A DNA stretch of 64,000 bases. Source: Vreelandella jeotgali Hwa (GTDB lineage Bacteria > Pseudomonadota > Gammaproteobacteria > Pseudomonadales > Halomonadaceae). Both the position numbers and the translations under genes were made by a program. The notes below the pieces were generated by a model. That model was not told the DNA's origin and made no database searches. It saw nothing but the letters and a program-made list of their open reading frames with translations. Position 1 is the stretch's first letter. Every line of letters begins with the position of its first letter. Shown one piece after another: positions 30,514-38,371 of this stretch. The stretch lies in the NCBI RefSeq assembly GCF_000334215.1, contig NZ_AMQY01000014.1:372001-436000 (forward strand), given 5' to 3'.

Positions 30514-31194
30514 TCAGTCGCTGCTCATGATGCCCAGCAGGGAAAGCAGGCTGACAAAAAGGTTATAAATTGATACGTACAGCGTGATCGTGGCGAGGAT
30601 GTAGTTGGTCTCTCCCGCTCGATGCACCATTTCACTGGTCTGGTACAAAATGGCCGCCGAGGAAAACAGCACAAAGCCGGCAGAGACCATCAGCGACAGC
30701 GCCTGAATCTGGAAGATCAACCCTGCGACCATGGCCAGAATCAGCACAATGGCGCCGGCCATAAGGAAGTTGCTCAAAAAGCCGAAATCCTTTTTGGTGA
30801 CCAGAGCCACGGCGGACAGACCGAAAAACGTCAGCCCGGTCATCGCCAGCGCGGTCATGATCAACTCGGCGCCGTTGGGCAGCGTCAGATAGGCGGACAG
30901 AATCGGGCCCAGGGTAAAGCCCATGAAGCCTGTGAAGGCAAACGTCGCCAGCAGCCCGGCAGCCGAGTTGGCCGTCTTGTGCACCAGAAACATCAGGCCG
31001 TAGGCCCCGACGAAAAAGATCAGAATATTGATTTGCTCAATACCCATGGCCACCGCAGCACCGGCGGTAACCGCAGAAAACAGCAGCGTCATGGCCAACA
31101 GCGCGTAGGTATTGCGCAATACCTTGTTGGCCTCCAGATCGCCAACGCCCTGATTAGCCCGGGTACTGGAAAGGCGTGATTCGTTGTAAGCCAT
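30514..31194 (-). CDS. yccA: Bax inhibitor-1 family membrane protein YccA
   Basis: About 226 residues with seven helices; starts MAYNESRLSS and contains RNTYALLAMTLLFSAVTAGAAVA and the family end TLYVSIYNLFVSLLSLLGIMSSD. YccA of E. coli interacts with the FtsH protease and protects SecY. The in-frame ATG at 31194 has GGAG at suitable distance; the ATG at 31209 overlaps that site. In E. coli yccA also lies near tusE and the serT tRNA, so this block is conserved. Confidence 0.93.
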   Translation of the reverse strand: MAYNESRLSSTRANQGVGDLEANKVLRNTYALLAMTLLFSAVTAGAAVAMGIEQINILIFFVGAYGLMFLVHKTANSAAGLLATFAFTGFMGFTLGPILSAYLTLPNGAELIMTALAMTGLTFFGLSAVALVTKKDFGFLSNFLMAGAIVLILAMVAGLIFQIQALSLMVSAGFVLFSSAAILYQTSEMVHRAGETNYILATITLYVSIYNLFVSLLSLLGIMSSD

Positions 31195-31386
31195 GTAGAC
31201 ATGCTCCATTGGTCATTTTGCTCAACAACTGACAAGCATGCCGCCAGCAGGTTCCATACGCAAGCCCAAAACGCCGGGGCATGGATGCCATTCCGGTTTT
31301 AATCCCCTGAAACCTGTCGACGTTTCTCATCCGACCGGCTACATCACAGATGTCATTAGCCCCGTGGTTTATCGTGGCGTGCACAC

Positions 31387-31413
31387 AAAAAAGCCCGCTC
31401 AAGGCGGGCTCTT
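31387..31413 (-). terminator. terminator of tRNA-Ser
   Basis: agcccgc at 31392-31398 and gcgggct at 31404-31410 form a hairpin; on the minus strand it is followed by TTTTTT. It lies 15 bp past the tRNA 3' end. Confidence 0.88.
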
Positions 31414-31424
31414 TCGTAGCGTTC

Positions 31425-31515
31425 TGGCGGAGGGACAGGGATTCGAACCCTGGGTAGGCTACAAACCTACGCCGGTTTTCAAGACCGGTGCAATCAACCA
31501 CTCTGCCATCCCTCC
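31425..31515 (-). tRNA. serT: tRNA-Ser(UGA)
   Basis: The minus strand reads GGAGGGATGGCAGAGTGG and ends TCCCTCCGCCA, with CCA encoded. The acceptor stem GGAGGGA/TCCCTCC pairs fully. The anticodon loop CTTGAAA gives anticodon TGA. A long variable arm (GTAGGTTTGTAGCCTAC) marks it as a class II serine tRNA. It reads UCA and, with modification, other UCN codons. The promoter TTGACT-N16-TATTAT lies just upstream. Confidence 0.98.
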
Positions 31516-31527
31516 GGCTGGTTGCGT

Positions 31528-31555
31528 ATAATACCGGTTTCCGCCGTGAAGTCAA
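31528..31555 (-). promoter_or_regulatory. sigma-70 promoter of tRNA-Ser
   Basis: On the minus strand TTGACT (31555-31550) and TATTAT (31533-31528) are spaced by 16 bp, and the tRNA starts 12 bp after the -10 box. Confidence 0.8.
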
Positions 31556-31570
31556 TGCCTTTGGTAGCGT

Positions 31571-33277
31571 TTAGTACAGTCGAAGGCCGACGCGGGTGAT
31601 GCGATTGCCGTCCATTTCGCTCACGACCCATTGGATGCCATGCCAGTCCACATCGTCACCCACGACCGGATTCCCGCCGAGGCGCAGCGCCATGAAACGG
31701 CTTAGCGTCATGCCCGGGGTGCTCGAGCTCAGTGTCAGGCCGTAGGCTTCGGCGATATCCTGCATCAGCGCGCTGCCTTCAAGGGTAAAGGCGCCGAAAA
31801 ACGCCCGTTCCTGCTTGAGCCTGGCGTTGCCGTTGAACAGCCGATTGAGCGCGACGACGTCCTCGGCGCGGCCGATCACACAGAGCACATCGCCCAGTTT
31901 CAACCGCGTGTTGCCCTTGGGGTGAAGCATGGCCCGTTTGCGGAACAGCGCTGAAATCAGCGATCCGGAGGGGAAGCGCAGCAGGCGGATGGGAACGCCC
32001 TCCAGATCCTGGTTTTCGACGTCGTAAATAAACATCTCGAAGTCGTTTTCCGGCAGGATACCCAGCGCCCCGCGCCGGTTGGGCGTGGTGCCGTCGGGTA
32101 CTTCAACTTTCAGACGGCGCGCCACCCAGGCCAACGAGCCCCCTTGTATCAGCAACGACATCAGCACTACAGCGAAGGCGACGTTGAAATACAGCGAAGC
32201 GTTTTCCACGCCGCCGATCAGCGGGAAAATGGCCAGCACAATAGGCACCGCGCCCCGCAACCCGACCCAGGCGATGAACAGCACTTCGCGGGTGCGAAAC
32301 TTGAAAAACGGCTTGATGATGGCAAAGACCGCAATGGGCCGGGCAACAAAAATCAGCGCCAGCGCCACCCCCGACGCCGGCAGTGCCACGTTCCACAGCT
32401 GGCTGGGAGTGACCAGCAGCCCCAGCACCAGAAACAGACCGATTTGACTGAGCCACGCCAGGCCATCGTGCACCGGTAGAATCGAGCTCAAATGCCGGCC
32501 GGGTTGATTACCGATCATCAGCCCCGCCAGGTAGATGGCGAGAAAACCGCTGCCGCCCAGCACGCTGGTCAGACCGAAAACGCTGAAGCCCAGCGCCAGC
32601 GCCAGCATCGAATACAGCCCGGGAGCCAGATCCAGCCAGCGCAGCAGCTTGGCGCTGAGCCAGCCGCCGCCAACCCCCACGGCCAGCCCGATGCCGAACT
32701 GGGAAACAAAAAACAGCAGCGTCTCGCTGATGCCGCCGATATCCCCGGCCAGCATCTCGACCAGCATGAGCGTGAGGAAAATTGCCATGGGGTCGTTGGT
32801 CCCGGACTCGATCTCGAGCGTGGCCCCGACCCGCTCGTTAAGGTTGACTCCTTGCCCCTTGAGCATGGAAAACACCGCCGCCGCGTCGGTGGACCCCACA
32901 ATCGCCCCGACCAGCAGGCCCTGAATCAACGTCAGGTTGAAAACCAGCATGGCGATGGCACCCACAATCGCACCGGTCACCGGCACGCCCAGGGTCGCCA
33001 GCAGCAATGCCGGCTTGAAGCCCACGCGAAACGTTTTCAGCCGGGTTCGCAGGCCGCCGTCGAGCAGGATCATGGCCAGGGCAACGTGCCCGATAACAAA
33101 GGCCATGGAGTAGTCGTCAAACCTGATGCCCAGCAGGCCTTCTTCTCCGGCCAGCATGCCCAGCCCGAGAAAAATCAACAAAAGCGGCAAACCAAACAGC
33201 GATGACAGCCGGCTGGCCAGAATGCTCAACGTCATCAGGCCGCCGCCCAACAAAAAGAAAGTATACAGTGCGTCCAT
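31571..33277 (-). CDS. CPA1-family K+(Na+)/H+ antiporter with C-terminal TrkA-C and CorC-like domains
   Basis: The 568-residue protein has about twelve N-terminal helices with the exchanger motifs (GSTDAAAVFSMLKGQGVNL, the ESGTNDPMAIFLT ion-binding Asn-Asp) and WVGLRGAVPIVLAIFPL. Residues about 395-480 form a TrkA-C domain (FPSGSLISALFRKRAMLHPKGNTRLKLGDVLCVIG). The end resembles the CorC/HlyC transporter-associated domain. This layout matches NhaP2/CvrA (KefC-like) antiporters that guard potassium and cell volume under osmotic stress, fitting a halophile. Ion preference cannot be told from sequence. Confidence 0.9.
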   Translation of the reverse strand: MDALYTFFLLGGGLMTLSILASRLSSLFGLPLLLIFLGLGMLAGEEGLLGIRFDDYSMAFVIGHVALAMILLDGGLRTRLKTFRVGFKPALLLATLGVPVTGAIVGAIAMLVFNLTLIQGLLVGAIVGSTDAAAVFSMLKGQGVNLNERVGATLEIESGTNDPMAIFLTLMLVEMLAGDIGGISETLLFFVSQFGIGLAVGVGGGWLSAKLLRWLDLAPGLYSMLALALGFSVFGLTSVLGGSGFLAIYLAGLMIGNQPGRHLSSILPVHDGLAWLSQIGLFLVLGLLVTPSQLWNVALPASGVALALIFVARPIAVFAIIKPFFKFRTREVLFIAWVGLRGAVPIVLAIFPLIGGVENASLYFNVAFAVVLMSLLIQGGSLAWVARRLKVEVPDGTTPNRRGALGILPENDFEMFIYDVENQDLEGVPIRLLRFPSGSLISALFRKRAMLHPKGNTRLKLGDVLCVIGRAEDVVALNRLFNGNARLKQERAFFGAFTLEGSALMQDIAEAYGLTLSSSTPGMTLSRFMALRLGGNPVVGDDVDWHGIQWVVSEMDGNRITRVGLRLY

Positions 33278-33414
33278 GTTTTCCTGTCTTGACCCGTAAC
33301 GCCGACTATTATGCCATCCATGCCAACGTTTTATTGTGACTTATTGCGTACTTGACGTTTAATACCGGCCGCCCTACACCTACACTCCGCCTTATGACAT
33401 CGAGAGCTTTCATC

Positions 33415-34560
33415 ATGTTGCGATATCCCGCCGCCCTGGCGTTGTGTATTCTGCCGTGGCTTTGGCTGATCGGTCCGGCAGCGGCTGCTGAAACTGATGC
33501 CCCGGCGAGCGCCAACGAAACCGCTTCCGCCGACGAGCCGCTGACGCTGGACAGCGAAGTGCGTCTTCCCGAGGGTCTGTTTCCCGACGATCTCGGGGCG
33601 GCCGGCCCCGCGGTCATCGAGGCGCCCAGCATTGCCGTCAATCCGCCGGCTCGCCTGACGCCGCCGCCGCTGGATCAGCTGACCATCATGCTCGACTGGT
33701 TTCCGAGCCCCCAGCACGCGCCCCTGCTGATTGCCGAGGCGCGGGGGCTCTACCGCAAGCAGGGGCTGAATGTCACGCTCAAGCCACCCGCCGACCCCTC
33801 GCTACCCGCCAAGCTGCTCGCTGCCGGCGAAGTGGATGCGGCGCTGGCGCGCCAGCCGCTGCTGCACCTGCGCAATCACGACGATGCCGAGCTGGTGCGC
33901 ATTGCCACGCTGACGGAAAAGGGGCTCAATGCGGCCATCGTCACCGGTGATCCGCCGCCGGAGGATCTTGCGTCGCTGGCCACGCTTACCCAGGGCTATA
34001 CCACCCGCGAGGGGGCCGATCTGATCGTACCGCTGCTGGTGCCCGATTCCGTACGCCAGGCCGACGACCATGAGCCCGCCCGCAACGTGCACTACGAAGG
34101 CGAACGCAAGCTGCAGGACGGCGATATCAGCGTAGTGGCCGACGGCTTCTACCATACCCTGCCCGCACAGCTTTCGACCGACGGCATGGACGCCCGCGTT
34201 GTTCCCTACGAGGAACTGGGCATCCCGCGCCACGATGGCCTGGTCCTGATGGTCAAGGAAGATACTCTGGAGCGCCGCAAAACCACCTGGCAGCATCTGG
34301 ATATAGCGCTGGAACAGGCCGCCGGCTGGATTGCCGACGACCCGGAACGCGCCTGGCAGACGCTGATCGAGGCCTATCCGGTACTCGACAACAGCGCCAA
34401 CAAGGCCGCCTGGCCGGACATCGTGCGGCACATGGCACTACGCCCGGCCGCCGTCGATAACCGCCGCTATCAGCGGCTGGAAGCGTTCCTGAAAGAACGC
34501 GGCATCAGCGAAACGCGCCTGCCTACACGCGCCCTGGCGGTCGATCCTCATGCCCTCTGA
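33415..34560 (+). CDS. NMT1/ThiY-like periplasmic substrate-binding protein (orphan)
   Basis: The protein (about 381 residues) has a signal peptide (MLRYPAALALCILPWLWLIG, cleavage near AAA-ETD), a disordered linker and an NMT1/THI5-like domain: LTIMLDWFPSPQHAPLLIAEARGLYRKQGLNV and KLLAAGEVDAALARQPLL. Such proteins bind pyrimidine precursors of thiamine, or sulfonates and similar ligands, for an ABC importer. No permease or ATPase is adjacent, so its partner is unknown. In-frame ATGs at 33352 and 33394 are alternatives; I prefer 33415 for its signal peptide and GAGAG site. The 3' end overlaps the nuclease gene by 11 bp. Confidence 0.75.
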   Translation: MLRYPAALALCILPWLWLIGPAAAAETDAPASANETASADEPLTLDSEVRLPEGLFPDDLGAAGPAVIEAPSIAVNPPARLTPPPLDQLTIMLDWFPSPQHAPLLIAEARGLYRKQGLNVTLKPPADPSLPAKLLAAGEVDAALARQPLLHLRNHDDAELVRIATLTEKGLNAAIVTGDPPPEDLASLATLTQGYTTREGADLIVPLLVPDSVRQADDHEPARNVHYEGERKLQDGDISVVADGFYHTLPAQLSTDGMDARVVPYEELGIPRHDGLVLMVKEDTLERRKTTWQHLDIALEQAAGWIADDPERAWQTLIEAYPVLDNSANKAAWPDIVRHMALRPAAVDNRRYQRLEAFLKERGISETRLPTRALAVDPHAL

Positions 34561-36022
34561 CGCCGCACCGAAAAATGCCTCGCCGCAGAATGCCGCAGAG
34601 CCGCCGCTGGTTTTTCTTGACGTGGAAACCACCGGCACTCGCACCACGCGCGACCGGATCATCGAACTGGCCGCGCTGAAAGTGCAGAACGAGCGCATCA
34701 TCGACCGCTGGGAACAGCCGTTTGACCCCGGCATGCGCATTCCCGATGCGGTAACCCGCCTCACCGGCATCGACAACGCCATGCTCGAAGGCGCCGCCTG
34801 CCTGGATGAGGTGGCATCCCCCCTGGCGAGCTGGCTGGAAGGCTGCACCCTGGTCGCACACAACGTCCGCTTCGATTACGCTTTTTTGCGCAATGCCTTC
34901 AAGCGCGCCGGGCTGCGCTTCAACGCGACCCGCCTGATCTGCACGCTCCGGCTCTCCCGACGGCTGGCGCCTCACGCCCGCGAACACAACCTGCCGGCGG
35001 TGCTACAGCGCCACGCCATCAGGCCCGGGACAGCGCACCGAGCCGCCGACGATGCCGCAGCGCTGTGGGCACTCTGGCAACAATGGCGCGCCGATCACGC
35101 CGCCGCCGACTGGCAGGCGCTTCTGGAAGCGGAGCGACAGCGGCAAAGCCGGCCCGCCCAGCTGGATGACGATGCCCTGGACAACCTCCCCGCAACGCCA
35201 GGCGTGTACCTGTTTTACGGCCACAACCGCCTGCCGCTCTACGTGGGCAAAAGCGTCAACCTGCGCCAGCGTGTTCTTGGGCATTTTCAAAGCGACCATC
35301 AAAACGACCGGGAAATGCGCCTGGCGCGGCAGGTACAGCACCTGGAGTGGGAAGAAACCGCCGGCGATCTAGGCGCCCAGCTGCGCGAAGCCCAGCTGGT
35401 CAAGACACTCATGCCGATCCTCAACCGTCAGCTGCGCAAGCAGCGTCGGCTGACGGCCTGGCAGTGGCCACCCGGCGCAGCGCGCCCCGAACTGGTACAG
35501 CCCGACCGGCTGGATAACCTTGCCGACACCCTGGCAACGGCGCCACTTTACGGGCTTTTTCGCTCACCGCGCGATGCCCGCGCGGCGCTGGCCGACATCG
35601 TCGACCGCCACCGGCTATGCCCCCGGCTAATGGGACTGGAGTCGGGACGCGGGCGCTGCTTTGCCAGCCAGCTGGGCAAGTGCCTGGGCGCCTGCTGCGG
35701 GAAGGAATCTGCCGAGGCCCACGCGCGCCGTGCCCGCGACGCCCTGCTGCCGCTACAGCTGGATACCTGGCCCTGGTCCGGGCGTATTGCCATCAAGGAG
35801 CGCCATGCCAAAAGCCGGCACAGCGCCTGGCATGCGGTACGCCACTGGTGCTACCTGGGCAGTGCCGAAAGCCACGAGGAAGCAGCAGAGCTGGACGCTG
35901 AAGCGCCGGCCTTCGACATGGACAGCTACCGTATTCTCAGCCGCTTTTTACGCGACCCCGAACGTCACGGCCTGACGGTGGTTGAGCTGGATGCCCCGCC
36001 GGCCGACTGGACTGCCCCATGA
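34550..36022 (+). CDS. DEDDh 3'-5' exonuclease fused to GIY-YIG (Cho/UvrC-like) nuclease
   Basis: A 490-residue fusion. Residues about 18-180 are a DnaQ-like exonuclease with D24-x-E26 (LDVETTG), D109 (HNVRFDYAFL) and H163/D168 (AHRAADDAA). Residues about 213-295 are a GIY-YIG nuclease (PGVYLFYG, LYVGKSVNLRQRVLGHF and LREAQLVKTLMPILNRQ with the metal-binding Glu). A Cys cluster (CPRLMGL, RGRCFASQLGKCLGACCGKES) follows, as in Cho and UvrC. This suggests DNA repair that nicks and trims damaged strands. Both active sites look complete. The stop codon starts a TGACGGCT tandem repeat. Confidence 0.88.
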   Translation: MPSDAAPKNASPQNAAEPPLVFLDVETTGTRTTRDRIIELAALKVQNERIIDRWEQPFDPGMRIPDAVTRLTGIDNAMLEGAACLDEVASPLASWLEGCTLVAHNVRFDYAFLRNAFKRAGLRFNATRLICTLRLSRRLAPHAREHNLPAVLQRHAIRPGTAHRAADDAAALWALWQQWRADHAAADWQALLEAERQRQSRPAQLDDDALDNLPATPGVYLFYGHNRLPLYVGKSVNLRQRVLGHFQSDHQNDREMRLARQVQHLEWEETAGDLGAQLREAQLVKTLMPILNRQLRKQRRLTAWQWPPGAARPELVQPDRLDNLADTLATAPLYGLFRSPRDARAALADIVDRHRLCPRLMGLESGRGRCFASQLGKCLGACCGKESAEAHARRARDALLPLQLDTWPWSGRIAIKERHAKSRHSAWHAVRHWCYLGSAESHEEAAELDAEAPAFDMDSYRILSRFLRDPERHGLTVVELDAPPADWTAP

Positions 36023-36043
36023 CGGCTTGACGGCTTGACGCCT
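36020..36043. repeat. three 8-bp tandem repeats starting at a stop codon
   Basis: tgacggct, tgacggct, tgacgcct occupy 36020-36043. The first TGA is the stop codon of the exonuclease/GIY-YIG gene. The array fills the 24-bp gap to the convergent hydrolase gene. Confidence 0.85.
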
Positions 36044-36046
36044 GGT

Positions 36047-36871
36047 CTAAGCCGGATGCGCCGCCAGAAAGGTCTCCACGGCCTGGCGAAACGCCTCGGG
36101 CTGATCGGCGTGCAGCCAGTGGCCCGCCTGTTTGAGCGTGACGACCCGGGCTCTGGGCAGCACCTCGTACAGCGCCGGCAGCATGGCATCCTCGATGTAG
36201 TCGGAATCCGCCCCGCGCAGCACCATCGCCGGGCCGTCAAAGGGCACGTCGCCGCCCGGCGGAGTCATCACCTCGGGATAGCCGGTAATAATCTGCTCAA
36301 GCCCCACGCGCAGCGTCAGTTCGCCATCGCCACGCTGCAGGTTGGTGGCCAGAAACAGCCGTACCGCGCGCGACTCGATATGCCGGGCGAGCAGCGCATC
36401 GGCCTCCCGGCGGTTGGTCGGATGCCCCAGCTGAATCTCGCGCATCGCAGCAAAAATGGCGTCGTGGCCATGACCGTAGGCCACCGGCGCGATATCCGCG
36501 ACCACCAGCGAGGCCACCCGCTGCGGCTCCCGGCGCGCCAGGGTCATGGCAATCTTGCCGCCCATGGAATGCCCCAGCAGGTGAGCGCGCTGGATACCCA
36601 GGCGGTCGAGCAGTGCCAGCACGTCCCGACTCATGGCCGTATAGCTCATGCCCTCGGCATGGGGCGAACGCCCATGATTGCGCAAATCCACCGCGACGAC
36701 GCGACGCTGGCTGTGCCAGGCGCGAATATGCGAGCGCCAGTTATCCCCGCTACCCAGCAGGCCGTGGATGATAACCAGCGGCAACTCTTCTTCCGGGGGT
36801 GCGCTATCTTCGCGGTCAGCGCTGTCAATACAGTAAAGCGCCACCGGTGACGGCGCATGGGCGGACGGCAT
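36047..36871 (-). CDS. Alpha/beta-hydrolase, YbfF-like esterase
   Basis: The 274-residue protein has IIHGLLGSGDNWRSHIRAW, VDLRNHGRSPHAEGMSY, nucleophile elbow GHSMGG (catalytic Ser), the acid residue region LRGADSDYI and the catalytic His in QAGHWLHADQPEAF. This matches the YbfF family of thioesterase-like esterases. It is cytoplasmic, with no signal peptide. The natural substrate is unknown. The upstream yhhQ gene is co-directional but 50 bp away, so cotranscription is possible. Confidence 0.88.
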   Translation of the reverse strand: MPSAHAPSPVALYCIDSADREDSAPPEEELPLVIIHGLLGSGDNWRSHIRAWHSQRRVVAVDLRNHGRSPHAEGMSYTAMSRDVLALLDRLGIQRAHLLGHSMGGKIAMTLARREPQRVASLVVADIAPVAYGHGHDAIFAAMREIQLGHPTNRREADALLARHIESRAVRLFLATNLQRGDGELTLRVGLEQIITGYPEVMTPPGGDVPFDGPAMVLRGADSDYIEDAMLPALYEVLPRARVVTLKQAGHWLHADQPEAFRQAVETFLAAHPA

Positions 36872-36922
36872 AACGACTCCTTGGCAGGGTTACAAATGCG
36901 ATCGAAGCGGAAACCGGCAAAT

Positions 36923-37591
36923 TCAGGCCGCTCGGGGAGCGGCATCAACGGCACCTGTCCAGGCCACCATGCGGCGCGACAGCCAGGACAGCAGCAGGCC
37001 ATAAAGCGGGAGAAACAGCAGTGTGCTGATGGCCAGTTTGCTGGCGTAATCAACCAGCGCGATTTCCACCCAGTTGGCGGCCATGAACGCATCCGGCCCC
37101 TGGTAGAACGCGGTGAAGAAAAACGTCATGGTATCGGCGAAATTGCCCACAACCGTGGAACACAGCGGCGCTACCCACCACACCAGCCGGCGCAGACGGT
37201 TGAACACGCTTACATCCAGCAGCTGACCCACGACATACGCCGCAAAGCTGGCCAGGGCAATGCGGGCGACAAAAAGATTCCATTCTCCCAGGGCAGACAG
37301 GCCGGCGAAGGCGCCCCGGGGGAAGACCACCGATACCAGGTAGGAGACCACCAGCGCCGGCAGCATGACGCGCATGACAATGGCCCGGGCGGGCGCCTTG
37401 CCGAACAACCGCACGGTCAGGTCGGTGGCCAGGAAAATAAAGGGAAAGCTGAAGGCCCCCCAGGTCGTATGCAGGCCCAGCAGCATAAAGGGCAGCTGCA
37501 CCAGATAATTGCTCGCGGCGATGATAACGATATGCAGCATCACCATGAGGATCAGGCAGCGGCGGTACTGGGTGTCGGTCAGCACAAACAT
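36923..37591 (-). CDS. yhhQ: YhhQ-type queuosine-precursor (preQ0/preQ1) transporter
   Basis: The 222-residue membrane protein has six to seven helices with the VUT-family blocks LILMVMLHIVIIAASNYLVQLP, WGAFSFPFIFLATDLTVRLFGKAPAR and VVGNFADTMTFFFTAFY. YhhQ imports 7-deazaguanine precursors for tRNA queuosine. It is preceded by a leader with nested hairpins and a possible preQ1-like element, which would fit regulation by its own substrate. Confidence 0.92.
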   Translation of the reverse strand: MFVLTDTQYRRCLILMVMLHIVIIAASNYLVQLPFMLLGLHTTWGAFSFPFIFLATDLTVRLFGKAPARAIVMRVMLPALVVSYLVSVVFPRGAFAGLSALGEWNLFVARIALASFAAYVVGQLLDVSVFNRLRRLVWWVAPLCSTVVGNFADTMTFFFTAFYQGPDAFMAANWVEIALVDYASKLAISTLLFLPLYGLLLSWLSRRMVAWTGAVDAAPRAA

Positions 37592-37601
37592 CGGTGGGCA
37601 T

Positions 37602-37682
37602 CCTTTTTACATGAGAAAAGCAGAGGGGTGAGGGAACCCTCCTGTCTGCAGCCTGTCTTTAGCAGGCCGTCAGTTAGCAGAC
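37602..37682 (-). promoter_or_regulatory. structured 5' leader of yhhQ, possible preQ1-I-like riboswitch
   Basis: Read on the minus strand, gtctgc (37682-37677) pairs with gcagac (37649-37644), enclosing a small gcctg/caggc hairpin. After it come ggagg (37642-37638), an 11-nt loop guuccc-ucacc, ccucu (37626-37622) and a tail ending in aaaaagga, which is the ribosome site. Stem, loop and A-rich tail that buries the ribosome site resemble preQ1-I aptamers, and yhhQ genes are known targets. The tail is longer than usual and the second pseudoknot helix is not clear. Confidence 0.35.
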
Positions 37683-37688
37683 AAAAGT

Positions 37689-37694
37689 ATTATA
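37689..37694 (-). promoter_or_regulatory. -10 box of yhhQ promoter
   Basis: A perfect TATAAT on the minus strand, about 98 bp before the yhhQ start and directly upstream of the structured leader. The -35 region is weak. Confidence 0.6.
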
Positions 37695-38007
37695 CGCAAC
37701 GCCGAGCAGGAAAAGAAGACAGAACCCGGTGCGCAGCAGGAAGATCCTTCGCGTGCGGGAATGCCTGAACACCGCTACCGTTGAAAAATCATTGATGCAA
37801 TATGGAATCCACTTTAGACAAACCACGCTAATTTACGGAAAATTAAATCATCAACAAAAATTGCAGATTGTGGCGCCAGCGCGTGCAGGTCACAAGGGCC
37901 CCGACAACGGCCCGGCTCGACACCGTCGGGCCTGAATAACGCCGCGCCCAATCCGTTATACGAAACCACAACAACATCGTTCGTATCAGTCACAACAGGA
38001 GTCAAGC
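37695..38007. other. 313-bp intergenic region yhhQ/arsR-type regulator
   Basis: No convincing gene. It contains an AT-rich stretch (37780-37866) with ttgaaa at 37781 that may hold the regulator's promoter. A GC hairpin (ggcccg 37909-37914 with cgggcc 37927-37932) and the operator-like dyad at 37958-37986 follow. Confidence 0.5.
37958..37986. promoter_or_regulatory. inverted repeat ATACGAA-N15-TTCGTAT before the ArsR gene
   Basis: Perfect 7-bp arms at 37958-37964 and 37980-37986, ending 21 bp before the ATG of the ArsR-family gene. ArsR-type regulators usually bind such dyads at their own promoters, so an autoregulatory operator is likely. Confidence 0.55.
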
Positions 38008-38325
38008 ATGTCTAGCGCCCATCATGCCGCGCTGCAGCTGCTGGAAGAGGACAGCGGCCCCATCGACACCAGCGCCCGGATACTCAAAGCCATGGCCAAC
38101 GCCAAGCGGCTGCGTATCCTCTGCCTGTTGACCGAGGGCGAGCTGTCGGTGACCCAACTCAACCAGCAGCTTGAGCTGAGCCAGTCGGCTCTTTCCCAGC
38201 ATCTGGCCATCCTGCGGCAGCAGGCGCTGGTCAGTACCCGGCGCGAGTCCCAGACGATCTACTATTCGTTGACCAGCCAAACCGTCAAGGCGATTATTCA
38301 GGCCCTTTCCGGCAGCGTCGCCTAG
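38008..38325 (+). CDS. ArsR/SmtB-family winged-helix regulator
   Basis: The 105-residue protein has the winged-helix fold: MANAKRLRILCLLTEGELSVTQLNQQLELSQSALSQHLAILRQQALVSTRRESQTIYYSL. The classical ELCVCDL metal site is absent (here ELSVTQL). A single Cys in RILCLL matches the first of the two cysteines in BigR/SqrR/HlyU-like persulfide sensors, but the second, near residue 105, is missing. The inducer is therefore unclear. AGGAG precedes the ATG. No obvious target gene is adjacent on the same strand. Confidence 0.88.
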   Translation: MSSAHHAALQLLEEDSGPIDTSARILKAMANAKRLRILCLLTEGELSVTQLNQQLELSQSALSQHLAILRQQALVSTRRESQTIYYSLTSQTVKAIIQALSGSVA

Positions 38326-38371
38326 CCGCCGGCGGCCAGCGACTTCGCGTATCGCCAACGCCGGCGACGAC

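Noticed and set aside
37729-37935. 68-codon ORF between yhhQ and the ArsR gene
   Set aside because: There is no ribosome site or conserved motif, and base composition is mixed along it; it probably arises by chance.
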